Shown here: positions 26,414-35,859 of the stretch, piece by piece | How the letters are laid out: the number at the start of each line of letters is the position of its first letter | Position numbering within the stretch: position 1 is the first letter of the stretch | Source of the DNA: Betaproteobacteria bacterium | GTDB taxonomy: Bacteria; Pseudomonadota; Gammaproteobacteria; Burkholderiales; SG8-39 | Direction of reading: 5' to 3' | Assembly (NCBI GenBank): GCA_016713125.1 | Contig: JADJPT010000004.1 | Coordinates: 62,001-126,000 of the forward strand | DNA length: 64,000 nucleotides | Made by a program: the position numbers and the translations under genes | The notes under the pieces: model-generated | What the model was told of the DNA's origin: nothing | The model's input: the letters and a program-made list of their open reading frames with translations, nothing else | Databases searched by the model: none

Positions 26414-28141
26414 ATGGCTCTGGCCGCCACTCCCGCCCTGATACGCCTGCCGGTCTGGCGTGCGCGCTTCGTGCTGTTCGCGCTGGTGGCGGCGTTCGGC
26501 GTACTGGTCGGCCGCTCGGTCTACCTGCAGGCCGTGAAGACCGATTTTCTGCAGATGAAGGGCGAGTCGCGCTTCTCGCGCGTGATCGAGGTGCCGGCCA
26601 CGCGCGGCCGCATACTCGACCGCAACGGCGAAGCGGTGGCGATCTCCACGCCGGTGCGTTCGATCTGGGCCATCCCCGAAGACGTCGACGCCAAACCCGA
26701 GCAGTTGAAGAAGCTCGCCGCGCTGCTGTCCACCGACGGCAGGGAACTGGAGCGCAAGTTCGCCGACACCGCGCGTGATTTCGTCTACCTGAAGCGCCAG
26801 ATTCCCCCGGAGCTGGCCGACCGCGTGGCCGCGCTAGGCATCCCCGGCGTGTACGCGCATCGCGAGTTCCGCCGCTATTACCCGGGCGGCGAGGTGATGG
26901 CGCACGTGATCGGCTTCACCGGCGTGGAGGATGCCGGCCAGGAGGGCATGGAGCTCGCGTTCCAGGACACGCTGGCCGGCAAGGCCGGAAGCCGGCGCGT
27001 GATCAAGGACCGGCTGGGGCGCATCGTCGAGGACATCGAGTCGATACGCGGCGCGCAGGACGGCCGCGATCTCACGCTCTCGGTCGACGGCAAGATCCAG
27101 AACCTCGCCTACGGCGCGTTGAAAGCGGCGGTCGAGGCGCACAAGGCCAAGGCCGGCGCGATCGTCGTGCTCGACGTGCGCACCGGCGAGGTGCTGGCGC
27201 TGGCCAACCTGCCCACCTACAACCCGAACAATCGCGGCAAGCTGACCGGGGCGCAGTTGCGCAATCGCGTGATGACCGACCTGTTCGAGCCCGGCTCCAC
27301 GGCCAAGCCGCTGACCGTGGCGCTGGCGATGGAGGCCGGCAAGGTCTCACCGGCCACCGTGATCCAGACCGCGCCAGGCAGCCTGACCATCGCCAACCGG
27401 ACCATCCGCGACGCGCATCCCGGCGGCGCCATGTCGGTGGCGCAGGTGATCCAGAAGTCCTCCAACGTGGGCACCGCGAAGATCGCACTGTCGCTGTCGC
27501 GCGAGGAGATGTGGGACATGTTCCGGCGCGTCGGCTTCGGCGCCGCGCCCGCGCTGGGCTTCCCGGGTGAGGCGCAGGGCCGCCTGCGCGCGTGGAAGAC
27601 CTGGCGGCCCATCGAGCAGGCGACCATGTCCTACGGCTACGGGCTTTCGGTTTCGCTGATCCAGCTGGCGCGCGCCTACAGCGTGTTCGCGCGCGACGGC
27701 GAGCTTGTGCCGCTGACCTTGACGCGCACCGACATGCCGGTGGCCGGCAAGCAGGTGATTTCGGCCGACACCGCGCGCGCCATGCGCGCCATGCTCGAGA
27801 TGGCCGTGCAGCCCGGCGGCACCGCGCCGCGCGCGCGCATGATGGGCTGGCGCGTCGGCGGCAAGACCGGCACCGCGCACAAGCAGGAGAACGGCGGCTA
27901 CGCGGCGAACAAGTACGTGTCCTCGTTCGTGGGCTTTGGTCCGATATCCGATCCGCGCATCGTGATCGCCGTGATGATCGATGAGCCTTCGGCCGGCCAG
28001 CATTACGGCGGCGCGGTGGCCGCGCCGGTGTTCTCCCAGGTGATGCAGGGAGCACTGCGGCGGCTGGGTGTGACGCCCGACGCGCCAATGCAGCCGATCG
28101 AGTTGCCGGGCGAGGGCGAAGAAGTCAAGGAGAGCACTTGA
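26414..28141 (+). CDS. ftsI: Septal peptidoglycan transpeptidase FtsI (PBP3)
   Basis: Class B penicillin-binding protein of 575 residues that cross-links septal peptidoglycan. It has a membrane anchor (about 17-36), a pedestal domain (RGRILDRNGEAVAIS, about 64-78) and a transpeptidase domain with Ser295-T-A-K298 (nucleophile), S349-S-N351 and K484-T-G-T487. All catalytic motifs are intact. It works with FtsW, encoded downstream, under FtsQLB control. The next clear gene, murE, begins about 124 nt downstream, the only sizeable gap in this part of the cluster. Confidence 0.96.
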   Translation: MALAATPALIRLPVWRARFVLFALVAAFGVLVGRSVYLQAVKTDFLQMKGESRFSRVIEVPATRGRILDRNGEAVAISTPVRSIWAIPEDVDAKPEQLKKLAALLSTDGRELERKFADTARDFVYLKRQIPPELADRVAALGIPGVYAHREFRRYYPGGEVMAHVIGFTGVEDAGQEGMELAFQDTLAGKAGSRRVIKDRLGRIVEDIESIRGAQDGRDLTLSVDGKIQNLAYGALKAAVEAHKAKAGAIVVLDVRTGEVLALANLPTYNPNNRGKLTGAQLRNRVMTDLFEPGSTAKPLTVALAMEAGKVSPATVIQTAPGSLTIANRTIRDAHPGGAMSVAQVIQKSSNVGTAKIALSLSREEMWDMFRRVGFGAAPALGFPGEAQGRLRAWKTWRPIEQATMSYGYGLSVSLIQLARAYSVFARDGELVPLTLTRTDMPVAGKQVISADTARAMRAMLEMAVQPGGTAPRARMMGWRVGGKTGTAHKQENGGYAANKYVSSFVGFGPISDPRIVIAVMIDEPSAGQHYGGAVAAPVFSQVMQGALRRLGVTPDAPMQPIELPGEGEEVKEST

Positions 28142-28155
28142 ATGGAGGCCGCGTG

Positions 28156-28305
28156 ATGCGTTCGATCCTTCTGGCCCTGCTCGAAACGGTGTGGTCGCTG
28201 AAAGGCATAGACGGCGATGCCTGGCCCGACTGCGGGGACTTCCACTTTCACGACGGGATGGGCGATTGGACCTCTTCGGCCAGCTCGCTGCACAGGGGGC
28301 GGTGA
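28156..28305 (+). CDS. Possible small ORF between ftsI and murE
   Basis: A 49-codon frame from ATG 28156 that overlaps the proposed murE start in another frame. It begins MRSILLALLETVWSL, weakly hydrophobic, and continues with an Asp/His/Trp-rich stretch (CGDFHFHDGMGDW). I recognise no family. It may be a small protein, a translated leader coupling ftsI to murE, or chance. Confidence is low. Confidence 0.2.
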   Translation: MRSILLALLETVWSLKGIDGDAWPDCGDFHFHDGMGDWTSSASSLHRGR

Positions 28306-29741
28306 TCCGCGCGCTGGCCTCCGACAGCCGGCGTGTCGCGCCGGGCACGGCCTTCTTCGCCTGGCCGGGCGAGGCGGGCGACGGCCGTCGTCATATTCCG
28401 GATGCGCTGGCGCGCGGCGCCTCCGCGGTGGTCTGGGAGGCTGCGGATTTCGCCTGGAATGCGGCCTGGGGCGTGCCCAACGTGGGCGTGCGCAACCTGA
28501 AGCGGATGGCCGGCCCGCTGGCGAGCGACTACTTCAAACGCCCGTCGCAGGCGCTGTGGATGTGCGGCGTGACCGGCACCAACGGCAAGACCTCGTGCAC
28601 GCAATGGATCGCCGCCGCGCTCGAGGCGCATGGCGTGTCCAGCGGCGTAATCGGCACCCTGGGCGCCGGCCTCTCGGGCCGTCTGTCCGCGACCGGCAAC
28701 ACCACTCCCGATGCGCTCGAGGTGCAACGCCTGCTGGCCGAACTGCGCGACGCGGGGGCCGGCGCGGTCGCGATGGAAGTGTCCTCGCACGGCTTGGAGC
28801 AGGGTCGCGTCAACGGCGTGGAATTCGATTGCGCCCTGTTCACCAATCTCTCGCACGACCACCTCGACTATCACGGCTCCATGGAGGCCTACGCGGCCGC
28901 CAAGTCCCGCCTGTTCGATACCGCGACGCTCGCGCATGCGGTGCTGAACATGGATGACGTGCTCGGCGTGCAGATCGCGCAGAAGCTCGCGCGGCGCGGC
29001 CTGCCGGTCACCGGCTACAGCCTGTCGGCCTCGGGCATCGCGCCCGGTAGCGTCACCGCGCGGATCGCGGCGCGCGAGATCCGCATCGGCGCGGCCGGCA
29101 CGGCGATGTCCCTGTCGACGAGCTGGGGCGAGCGTGAGGCGCACATACGCCAGATCGGACGTTTCAACGTCGCCAATGCGCTCGGCGTGCTGGGTTGCCT
29201 GCTGGCCTGGGGCATGGATATCGACTCGGCGCTCGGCCAGTTGTCGCGGCTGCCCGACGTACCCGGACGCATGCAGACGCTGGGCGGCGGCACTCGCCCG
29301 CTGGTGGTGATCGATTACGCGCATACGCCGGACGCGCTCGAGAAGGTGCTGCTCACGCTGCGCCCGGTCGCCGAGGCCGGAGGCGGGCGGCTGGTGGCGG
29401 TGTTCGGCGCCGGCGGAGACCGCGATCCGAGCAAGCGCGGCCTGATGGGCGAGATCGCTTCGCGGCTCGCCGACCGCGTGGTGCTGACCTCGGACAATCC
29501 GCGCAGCGAGGATCCGCTCGCCATCATCGAGGCCATACGCCGGGGCGTGAGCGTCGAGCACGAGGTGCAACCGGATCGCTCGATGGCGATCGCCTGTGCG
29601 TTGCGGGCGGCCGTGCAGGGCGACGTGGTGCTGCTGGCGGGCAAAGGGCACGAGACCTGGCAGGAGATCGCCGGCCGGCGCCTGCCGTTCTCGGACTCCG
29701 TCGTCGCCGAGCAGACGCTTTCCGCCTGGGGCACCGCATGA
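28266..29741 (+). CDS. murE: UDP-MurNAc-tripeptide ligase MurE
   Basis: Cytoplasmic ligase adding the third amino acid to UDP-MurNAc-L-Ala-D-Glu. The ATP site is GVTGTNGKTSCTQW. Mur-ligase marks follow (EVSSHGLEQGR; FTNLSHDHLDYHG; VVIDYAHTPDALEKV). The motif DNPR in VLTSDNPRSEDP identifies meso-diaminopimelate as substrate. No ATG fits the N-terminus; TTG 28266 gives LDLFGQLAAQGAVIRALASDSRRV, the expected family start, with GGGATGGG upstream. The frame is open to 28191 without similarity. The stop overlaps murF (ATGA). Confidence 0.93.
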   Translation: MDLFGQLAAQGAVIRALASDSRRVAPGTAFFAWPGEAGDGRRHIPDALARGASAVVWEAADFAWNAAWGVPNVGVRNLKRMAGPLASDYFKRPSQALWMCGVTGTNGKTSCTQWIAAALEAHGVSSGVIGTLGAGLSGRLSATGNTTPDALEVQRLLAELRDAGAGAVAMEVSSHGLEQGRVNGVEFDCALFTNLSHDHLDYHGSMEAYAAAKSRLFDTATLAHAVLNMDDVLGVQIAQKLARRGLPVTGYSLSASGIAPGSVTARIAAREIRIGAAGTAMSLSTSWGEREAHIRQIGRFNVANALGVLGCLLAWGMDIDSALGQLSRLPDVPGRMQTLGGGTRPLVVIDYAHTPDALEKVLLTLRPVAEAGGGRLVAVFGAGGDRDPSKRGLMGEIASRLADRVVLTSDNPRSEDPLAIIEAIRRGVSVEHEVQPDRSMAIACALRAAVQGDVVLLAGKGHETWQEIAGRRLPFSDSVVAEQTLSAWGTA

Positions 29742-31105
29742 TGCGGCTCTCGCAGGCGGCGCAGATCCTGGGTGGGCGCCTGCTGGGCGCCGATGCGGAG
29801 TTCATCGGCGTCTCGACCGACAGCCGGGGGGTCGCGCGCGGGCAGCTGTTCGTCGCGCTGCGTGGCGAAAGGTTCGACGGACACGCTTTTCTGGCCGCGG
29901 CGGCCAAGGCCGGCGCCAGCGCGGCCCTGGTCGATGCTGCGTTCGATGCGTCCGGGGCGCCGCTGCCCCTGATCGTGGTCGAGGACACGCGGCGCGCGCT
30001 GGGCGCGCTGGCCGCGGCCTGGCGCGCGGGCTTCGATCCGGTGCTGATCGCGGTGGCCGGCTCGAACGGCAAGACGACCACCAAGGAGATGCTCGCCAGC
30101 ATCCTGCGGGCGGCGGCCGGTGAGACGCAGGTGCTGGCCACCGAGGGCAACATGAACAACGACATCGGCCTGCCGCTCACGCTGCTGCGCATGCGCGCCG
30201 GCCATCGCTATTGCGCGATCGAGGTCGGCATGAACCATCGCGGCGAGATCGCCCAGCTGGCGCGCCTCGCCGCGCCGGGCATCGCGCTGGTGACCAACGC
30301 GCAGCGCGAACACCTGGAATTCATGGGCTCGGTGGAAGAGGTTGCCGAGGAGAACGCGGACGTGTTCCGTGCATTGCGCGCGGACGGCGTCGCGGTGATC
30401 AACGGCGACGACGCGCATGCGGACGCCTTCCGCCGCGCCGCCGACGGGCGCCGCATCGTCGAGTTCGCGCTCGAGCACGGCGCGGCGGTGAGCGGGCGCT
30501 ATACGCTGCGCCACCTGTCCTCCGAGATCGTCCTGAAGTGCCCGGCCGGCGAGGCGCAGGCGGTGCTGGCCATCCCCGGGCTGCACAACGTGCGCAACGC
30601 GCTGGCGGCGGCGGCCTGCGCCTACGCCGCGGGGCTCGCACCCGAGGCGATCGGCGCGGGGCTCACGGCGTTTCGTCCGTACGCAGGGCGCCTGCAGGTC
30701 AAGCGCGCGACCGGCGGTGCAACCGTGATCGACGACACCTACAACGCGAATCCGGACTCGGTGCGCGCCGCGATCGACGTGCTGGCCGCGGCGCACGGCG
30801 CCACGCTGCTGGTGCTCGGCGACATGGGCGAGGTCGGCGATCAGGGTCCGGACTTCCACGCCGAGGTTGGTCGCTACGCCAGGGAGCGCGGTGTGGGTGC
30901 GCTGCTGGCGCTGGGCGAATCGACGGCGCACAGCGTCGCCGGCTACGGCGAGGGCGCGCGCCACTACGCGAGCGTCGAGGATCTGATCGATGCCCTGCGC
31001 CGCGCGCTGGATCCCGGCGCGACGGTGCTGGTGAAGGGTTCGCGCTTCATGCGCATGGAGCGCGTTGTCGGCGCGCTCACGGGTGACTCGGCGGAGGTGC
31101 ACTGA
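29738..31105 (+). CDS. murF: UDP-MurNAc-tripeptide:D-Ala-D-Ala ligase MurF
   Basis: Ligase of 455 residues adding D-alanyl-D-alanine to complete the muramyl pentapeptide. ATP site GSNGKTTTKEML, then NMNNDIGLPLTLL, EVGMNHRGEIAQL, and DDTYNANPDSVRAAIDVLA in the C-terminal domain. ATG 29738 overlaps the murE stop by 4 nt, and its own stop overlaps the mraY ATG by 1 nt. An alternative ATG lies one codon later. Confidence 0.95.
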   Translation: MMRLSQAAQILGGRLLGADAEFIGVSTDSRGVARGQLFVALRGERFDGHAFLAAAAKAGASAALVDAAFDASGAPLPLIVVEDTRRALGALAAAWRAGFDPVLIAVAGSNGKTTTKEMLASILRAAAGETQVLATEGNMNNDIGLPLTLLRMRAGHRYCAIEVGMNHRGEIAQLARLAAPGIALVTNAQREHLEFMGSVEEVAEENADVFRALRADGVAVINGDDAHADAFRRAADGRRIVEFALEHGAAVSGRYTLRHLSSEIVLKCPAGEAQAVLAIPGLHNVRNALAAAACAYAAGLAPEAIGAGLTAFRPYAGRLQVKRATGGATVIDDTYNANPDSVRAAIDVLAAAHGATLLVLGDMGEVGDQGPDFHAEVGRYARERGVGALLALGESTAHSVAGYGEGARHYASVEDLIDALRRALDPGATVLVKGSRFMRMERVVGALTGDSAEVH

Positions 31106-32196
31106 TGCTGCTCGAATTCGCGCAATGGCTGGCCAGGGACGTGCGGCTGTTCAACGTGTTCAACTACATCACGCTGCGCGCAGTGCTGGCCTGCCTGACC
31201 GCGCTGGCGATCGGATTGATGTTCGGGCCGCTGGTGATCCGCAAGCTGACCGCCTACAAGATCGGCCAGGCGGTGCGCGACGACGGGCCTAAGTCGCACC
31301 TGACCAAGGCGGGCACGCCGACCATGGGCGGCGCGCTGATCCTGCTCTCGATAGGTTTCACCACGCTTCTCTGGGGGGATCTGACGAACCGCTTCCTGTG
31401 GGTGGTGCTGCTGGTCACCCTGGCGTTCGGCGCCATTGGCTGGGTGGACGACTACCGCAAGGTGGTGCATCGCAACCCCAAGGGGCTGTCGGCGCGCTCG
31501 AAGTTCTTCTGGCAATCGGTGTTCGGCCTGGCGGCTGCGGTGTACCTGGGCTACAGCGCCACCAGCCTGCCGGCCCTCAACGACCTGATCGTGCCGTTCT
31601 TCAAGAACGTCGCCTATCCGCTGGGCACGGTCGGCTTCATCGTGCTGAGCTTCTTCGTGATCGTGGGCACCTCGAACGCGGTGAACCTGACCGACGGCCT
31701 GGACGGCCTGGCCATCATGCCCACCGTGATGGTGGGCAGCGCGCTGGGACTGTTCGCCTATGTGGCCGGCCACTCGGTGTTCTCGAAGTACCTCGGCCTG
31801 CCCTATATCCCGGGGGCGGGCGAACTTCTGGTGTTCTGCGGCGCGCTGGCCGGAGCGGGCCTGGGCTTCCTGTGGTTCAACGCCTACCCGGCCGAAGTGT
31901 TCATGGGGGACGTTGGCGCGCTGGCGCTTGGCGCGGCGCTGGGCACCATCGCCGTGATCGTTCGTCAGGAGATCGTGCTGTTCATCATGGGCGGCGTGTT
32001 CGTCGCCGAGACGCTCTCGGTGATGGTGCAGGTGATCTACTTCAAGCTGTCCGGGGGCAAGCGCATATTCCGCATGGCGCCGCTGCACCACCATTACGAA
32101 CTGGAAGGCTGGAAGGAATCACAGGTGGTGGTGCGCTTCTGGATCATCACCATGATGCTGGTGCTGTTCGGCCTGTCGACGCTGAAGCTGCGATGA
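31105..32196 (+). CDS. mraY: Phospho-MurNAc-pentapeptide transferase MraY
   Basis: Polytopic membrane enzyme of 363 residues making lipid I from UDP-MurNAc-pentapeptide and undecaprenyl phosphate. About ten helices. Signature cytoplasmic loops are intact: GWVDDYRKVVHRNPKGLSAR (catalytic DD), NLTDGLDGLAI and EVFMGDVGALALG. Also present is the C-terminal MAPLHHHYELEGWKE motif with its His cluster. It overlaps murF by 1 nt and murD by 4 nt. Confidence 0.96.
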   Translation: MLLEFAQWLARDVRLFNVFNYITLRAVLACLTALAIGLMFGPLVIRKLTAYKIGQAVRDDGPKSHLTKAGTPTMGGALILLSIGFTTLLWGDLTNRFLWVVLLVTLAFGAIGWVDDYRKVVHRNPKGLSARSKFFWQSVFGLAAAVYLGYSATSLPALNDLIVPFFKNVAYPLGTVGFIVLSFFVIVGTSNAVNLTDGLDGLAIMPTVMVGSALGLFAYVAGHSVFSKYLGLPYIPGAGELLVFCGALAGAGLGFLWFNAYPAEVFMGDVGALALGAALGTIAVIVRQEIVLFIMGGVFVAETLSVMVQVIYFKLSGGKRIFRMAPLHHHYELEGWKESQVVVRFWIITMMLVLFGLSTLKLR

Positions 32197-33617
32197 GCAT
32201 GCGCCCGGCCGCCTTCGAACTCCTCGCCAGGCCGCAGCCCGTGCCGCTCGACGGTCGGCGCGTGCTGGTGCTGGGCCTGGGCGACTCGGGGCTGTCGGCG
32301 GCGAAATGGGTGGCACGCGAGCACGGGCGGGTGCGCGTCGCCGACACGCGCGCGAAGCCCCCGCGCCTGGATGCGCTGCGCGCAGCGATCCCGCAGGCCG
32401 AAGTGCACTGCGGCGAGTTCGATGCCGGCCTGCTCGAAGGCGCCGACCTGCTGTGCATCAGCCCCGGCCTTTCCCTCGAGGAGCCCCTGGTGCGCGACGC
32501 CGTTGCGCGCGGCCTGCCGGTGGTCGGTGACGTGGAGTTGTTCGCCTGGGGCCTGGCGAAGTACGGGCGCGGCAGGCTCGCCGCGGTCACCGGGACCAAC
32601 GGCAAGACCACGGTGACCGCGCTGACCGAACACCTGTTGCGCGGCGCGGGACTGGACGCGCTGGCCGCCGGCAACATTTCTCCGCCGGTGCTGGATGCGC
32701 TGGCTGCGCGCCTCGAGGCCGGGCGGTTGCCGGAAGCCTGGGTCCTCGAACTGTCCAGCTATCAACTGGAGACCACCTGGTCGCTGGCACCCGACGCCGC
32801 GGCGATGCTGAACCTCACCGAGGATCATCTCGATCGCTATCCAGGGCTGGGGTCCTATGGTGCGGCCAAGGCGCGCGTTTTCCAGGGCGCCGGTGTGCAG
32901 GTGCTGAACCGCGACGACCCGCATTCGCTGGCCATGGCTGCGGCCGGACGCCGGCACCTGGGATTCGGCCTGCAGGCGCCGGCCACTGCGGATGAGTTCG
33001 GCCTGGTCGAGCGCGAGGGCAGGATGTGGATCGCGCAGGGCGAGGAGGCGCTGATCGCGATCGATGCGTTGCAGATCCACGGCCGGCACAACGCGGCCAA
33101 CGCAATGGCGGCGCTGTGCCTCGCGCTGGCCCTGGGCGCGCCGCGCGCCGCATTGCTCGCCGCGCTCGCCGGCTTTCGCGGCCTGCCGCACCGGGTGGAA
33201 CTGGTCGAGCGCATCGCCGGCGTGGACTGGTACGACGACTCCAAGGGCACGAACGTCGGCGCGACGATCGCGGCATTGCAGGGACTGGATCGCCCGCTGA
33301 TCCTGATCGCCGGCGGCGTGGGCAAGGGGCAGGATTTTGCGCCACTGGCGCAGGCAGCGCTCGGCCGTGCGCGACGCGTGCTCCTGATCGGCGAGGATGC
33401 GGCCAGGATCGCCCTCGCGCTGGCCGCGACCGGCGTACCGAACGAGCACTGCGCCAGCCTGGAGGACGCGGTGCTGCGCGCCTCACGCGAGGCGCGCGCT
33501 GGCGAGGCCGTGCTGCTTTCGCCGGCCTGCGCGAGTTTCGACATGTTCCGCGACTACAAGCATCGCGGCGAGGCCTTCGCCGCCTCGGTCCGCTCGCTAC
33601 GGGGTGCGCATGGCTAG
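32193..33617 (+). CDS. murD: UDP-MurNAc-L-Ala:D-Glu ligase MurD
   Basis: Ligase of 474 residues adding D-glutamate. N-terminal dinucleotide-like fold (VLVLGLGDSGLSAAKW), ATP site AVTGTNGKTTVTAL, ELSSYQLETTW, NLTEDHLDRY, HNAANAMAAL and the C-terminal DDSKGTNVGATIAAL. ATG 32193 overlaps the mraY stop. Its end overlaps ftsW by 8 nt. Slightly longer N-terminus than many MurDs. Confidence 0.95.
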   Translation: MSMRPAAFELLARPQPVPLDGRRVLVLGLGDSGLSAAKWVAREHGRVRVADTRAKPPRLDALRAAIPQAEVHCGEFDAGLLEGADLLCISPGLSLEEPLVRDAVARGLPVVGDVELFAWGLAKYGRGRLAAVTGTNGKTTVTALTEHLLRGAGLDALAAGNISPPVLDALAARLEAGRLPEAWVLELSSYQLETTWSLAPDAAAMLNLTEDHLDRYPGLGSYGAAKARVFQGAGVQVLNRDDPHSLAMAAAGRRHLGFGLQAPATADEFGLVEREGRMWIAQGEEALIAIDALQIHGRHNAANAMAALCLALALGAPRAALLAALAGFRGLPHRVELVERIAGVDWYDDSKGTNVGATIAALQGLDRPLILIAGGVGKGQDFAPLAQAALGRARRVLLIGEDAARIALALAATGVPNEHCASLEDAVLRASREARAGEAVLLSPACASFDMFRDYKHRGEAFAASVRSLRGAHG

Positions 33618-34769
33618 CTACGTGTTCGCGCAGAACGCCCCGCACGCCGAGTTCGATCGCTCGCTGGCCTGGTCGGGGCTGCTGCTGGTCGCCATCGGCC
33701 TGGTGATGGTGTACTCGTCCTCGATTGCCTTCGCCGAAGCGAGCCGTTTCACCGGCAACAATTCGGCCTACTTCCTGATTCGCCAGTCGGTGTTCCTGTT
33801 CGCGGCCATGCTGGCGGCGACGCTGACCTTCCTGGTGCCCATGCGCGTCTGGCAGGAGGGGGCGCCCTGGTTCTTCCTGGCCGGTCTCGTGCTGCTGGTG
33901 GCGGTGTTGATCCCCGGCCTGGGGCGCGAGGTCAACGGCGCGCGCCGCTGGCTTAATCTGGTGGTGTTCAACCTGCAGCCTTCCGAACTCATGAAGCTCG
34001 CGGTGGTGCTTTACGCCGCCGATTACACGGTGCGCAAGCACGCGGTGATGAAGAGCTTCAAGAAGGGCTTGCTGCCGATGCTGGGCGTGATGCTGGCGGT
34101 GTCCTGGCTGCTGCTGCGCGAACCCGATTTCGGCGCCTTCGTGGTGATCGCGGTCACCACCTTCGGCATCCTGTTCCTGGGCGGCATGAATGGCAGGCAC
34201 TTCGCGGCGCTGGTCGGCATGCTTGGGGTCGGCTTCGTTGGCCTGGTCGTGTCCTCGCCGTATCGCATGCAGCGCATCTTCGGTTTCATGGACCCCTGGT
34301 CGGATCCGTTCGGCAAGGGCTACCAGCTCTCGCACGCGCTGATCGCCTTCGGACGCGGTGAATGGGTGGGCGTGGGTCTGGGGGCCAGCGTCGAGAAGCT
34401 CCACTACCTGCCGGAGGCGCATACCGATTTCCTGCTTGCGGTGATCGCCGAGGAACTCGGTTTTGCGGGCGTTGCGGTGGTGATCGGACTGTTCGTGTGG
34501 CTGGTGCTGCGCGCTTTCGCCATCGGTCGCCAGGCGGTGCTGCAGGAGCGTCACTTCGCCGCACTGGCGGCACAGGGCATCGGCATCTGGATCGGCTTTC
34601 AGGCGCTCATCAACATGGGCGTGAACATGGGCATGCTGCCGACCAAGGGGCTGACCCTGCCGCTGATGAGCTTCGGCGGCTCGGGCCTGGTGGTCAACTG
34701 CGTGGCGCTGGCGATACTGCTGCGCATCGACTGGGAGAGCGCCAGCTGGCCCGGGGGCTTCCGGCATGA
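33610..34769 (+). CDS. ftsW: Septal glycosyltransferase FtsW (frame break near end)
   Basis: SEDS-family lipid II polymerase of the divisome, about 386 residues and ten helices. Marks include LIRQSVFLFAAM, NGARRWLNLVVFNLQPSEL, the catalytic-region REPDFGAFVV, and the C-terminal MGMLPTKGLTLPLMSFGGSG. As written, the frame has no stop and reads into murG. One missing base near 34735-34740 (GAGAGCGCC for GAGAGCCGCC) restores the ending DWESRQLARGLPA and a TGA at 34767-34769 that overlaps the murG ATG, matching the ATGA spacing used throughout this cluster. It pairs with FtsI. Confidence 0.92.
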
Positions 34770-35859
34770 GCGCGGCGATGCAGACTGCGGCGGGAAAGAC
34801 CATCCTGATCATGGCCGGCGGCACCGGCGGCCATGTGTTCCCGGTCTGGCGGTCGCCGACTTCCTGCGCGCACTGGGCTGGCGCGTGGTGTGGATGGGTG
34901 CGCCCACCGGCATGGAGGCTCGCCTGGTGCCGGCCTCCGGTTACGAGATGGCCTGGATACGCGCCGTGGCCCTGCGCGGCAAGGGACTCGCCGCCAAACT
35001 GCTGCTGCCCGCACGCCTGCTGCTCGCCTTCTGGCAGAGCGCGCGGGCCATACTTGCCGTGAAGCCGGACGTCGTACTTGGCATGGGCGGCTATGTGGCC
35101 TTCCCGGGCGGCATGATGGCTTCGCTGCTGAACAGGCCGCTGGCGGTGCACGAACAGAACTCGATCGCGGGCCTGACCAATCGCGTGCTGGCCGGACTCG
35201 CCGACTGCACCATGGCGGCGTTCCCGGGGGTGCTCAAGCGGGCCCAGTGGACGGGCAATCCGGTGCGCGCCGGAATCGCCGCGCTGGCAGAGCCGGCAGA
35301 GCGCTATGCGGGCCGCAGCGGTCCGCTGAGGATCCTGGTCGTCGGCGGCAGTCTGGGGGCGCAAGCCCTGAATGAAGCCGTGCCCAGGGCGCTGGCGCTG
35401 TTCGCCGACGGCGAGCGGCCGACAGTCGTGCACCAGGCCGGCGAAAAGCACCTGGCTGCGCTTGCGCAGAACTATGCCGCCGCCGGGGTGCGGGGCGAGT
35501 TGCTCGCCTTCATCGACGACATGGCTGCGCGCTATGCAGAGGCGGACCTGGTGATCTGTCGTGCCGGTGCGCTGACGGTTTCCGAACTCGCCGCCGCCGG
35601 CATGCCCGGCGTGCTGGTGCCGTTCCCGCATGCGGTGGACGATCATCAGACGGCGAATGCGAAGTTCCTCTCGGAGGCGGGGGCAGCGGTACTGATGCCG
35701 CAGCCGCAGATGAGCGCCGAGTCGCTGGCTGCGCTGCTGCGCACGCTGGATCGCCCCGGGCTGCTGGCGATGGCGCAGAAGGCGCGCAGCCTCGGCAAGC
35801 CGGAGGCCACGCGCATGGTTGCCGAGAACTGCATGCGTCTCGCGGAGGGTGCGCGATGA
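34766..35859 (+). CDS. murG: UDP-GlcNAc transferase MurG (frame break near start)
   Basis: Peripheral membrane glycosyltransferase making lipid II, about 364 residues. The N-terminal signature AGGTGGHVFP lies in the frame of ATG 34766. The following GLAVADFLRALGW is in another frame. Restoring one G near 34842-34846 (CCCGGTCT to CCCGGGTCT) joins them. Later motifs are intact: GMGGYVAFPGGMM, HEQNSIAGLTNRVL, VVGGSLGAQALNE and ICRAGALTVSELAAAG. Its stop overlaps the murC ATG. Confidence 0.93.
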
